Position numbers and translations under genes: made by a program
The notes under the pieces: model-generated
Database searches by the model: none
Told to the model about the DNA's origin: nothing
What the model saw: only the letters and a program-made list of their open reading frames with translations
In this document: piece after piece, positions 63,848-64,000 of the stretch
Layout of the letters: each line of letters opens with the position of its first letter
How positions within the stretch are numbered: the stretch's first letter is position 1
NCBI RefSeq assembly: GCF_030816965.1
Contig: NZ_JAUSYQ010000002.1
Coordinates: forward strand, 744,001 to 808,000
Source of the DNA: Streptomyces canus
GTDB taxonomy: Bacteria; Actinomycetota; Actinomycetes; Streptomycetales; Streptomycetaceae
Direction: 5' to 3'
DNA: 64,000 nucleotides

Positions 63848-64000
63848 TCAGTAGGAGGGGTTGAGCGGGAACGGGCGACTGACGCCGAACCACTTCTTGT
63901 AGACGGCGTCGGCCTGGCCGGAGGTGTTGAACTCGCGCAGCCAGGTGTTGACCCACTGGAGCCAGGTGGCGTCGCCGAGCTGGACGCCGATGCCGTTGTA
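63848..64000 (-). CDS. ABC transporter substrate-binding protein, C-terminal end only
   Basis: The last 50 codons are visible and end in a stop at 63848. They read YNGIGVQLGDATWLQWVNTW, LREFNTSGQADAVYKKWFGV and SRPFPLNPSY. The pattern G-DxxWLxxVNxWLxxxxxxG and YKKWFG is typical of amino-acid-type periplasmic-binding lipoproteins (PF00497). The start and ligand-binding residues are outside the window, so the substrate cannot be judged. Confidence 0.88.
   Translation of the reverse strand, partial: YNGIGVQLGDATWLQWVNTWLREFNTSGQADAVYKKWFGVSRPFPLNPSY

Overview
The window is chromosomal DNA of a Streptomyces-like actinomycete. GC content and codon usage are very high, GTG starts are frequent, and the gene families are typical of the group: DUF6479, DUF3040, MmyB-type regulators paired with SDR genes, twin-arginine secreted enzymes, SpoIIE-type phosphatases, a second short Rho and an ECF42/YCII operon. 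No rRNA, tRNA, CRISPR array, transposase, integrase or phage gene was seen. Most intact genes look like dispersed accessory metabolism and regulation.

Region 1 (1-13.4 kb) starts with the 5' part of a dihydrolipoyl dehydrogenase gene. It then becomes a decay zone in which intact genes alternate with remnants. The intact genes are two HxlR regulators, an alpha/beta hydrolase, an APH-type kinase, a TetR regulator, a hotdog thioesterase, a zinc-free quinone oxidoreductase, a 3-hydroxyisobutyryl-CoA hydrolase-like protein and an acyl-CoA dehydrogenase. The remnants are truncated or frameshifted hydrolases, a TetR, a second copy of the thioesterase 3' end, an AMP ligase scrap, an iron alcohol dehydrogenase tail and a frameshifted propionyl-CoA synthetase. 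Two copies of one inverted-repeat operator lie 5.65 kb apart, in front of the first HxlR gene and the oxidoreductase gene. They suggest that a once adjacent pair was separated.

Region 2 (13.4-31.9 kb) carries a 13-cysteine copper-storage-like protein, a GH15 enzyme, an efflux MFS divergent from an AsnC/Lrp regulator, a Tat-secreted (alpha/alpha) barrel protein behind a LacI-type palindrome, and an iron-uptake operon (EfeU-EfeO fusion plus EfeB) behind an iron box. It also carries the dihydroxyacetone kinase operon dhaKLM, a TetR/SDR divergent pair, a GH75 chitosanase, and a fibronectin-III lipoprotein behind a DasR-like site.

Region 3 (32-49.4 kb) has a fadH-padR operon behind a 20-bp perfect palindrome, an MmyB-regulator/SDR divergent pair, a CPA2 antiporter, a PAS-GAF-SpoIIE phosphatase, an MFS/LysR divergent pair whose 3' end is triplicated, an N5-glutamine methyltransferase, MarR, GNAT and quinone oxidoreductase genes, and a molybdopterin oxidoreductase with its flavin reductase partner.

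Region 4 (49.5-64 kb) contains an Rv1733c-like membrane protein, an 8-oxoguanine deaminase-like amidohydrolase, a CE7 esterase, a beta-lactamase-fold hydrolase and two methyltransferases. It also holds a PadR/SnoaL pair in which both genes carry internal deletions, the ECF42-YCII operon, and a Rho paralogue with a C-rich leader. Last comes a translationally coupled operon for a polar amino-acid-type ABC importer plus a PfkB sugar kinase; its substrate-binding gene runs off the right edge.
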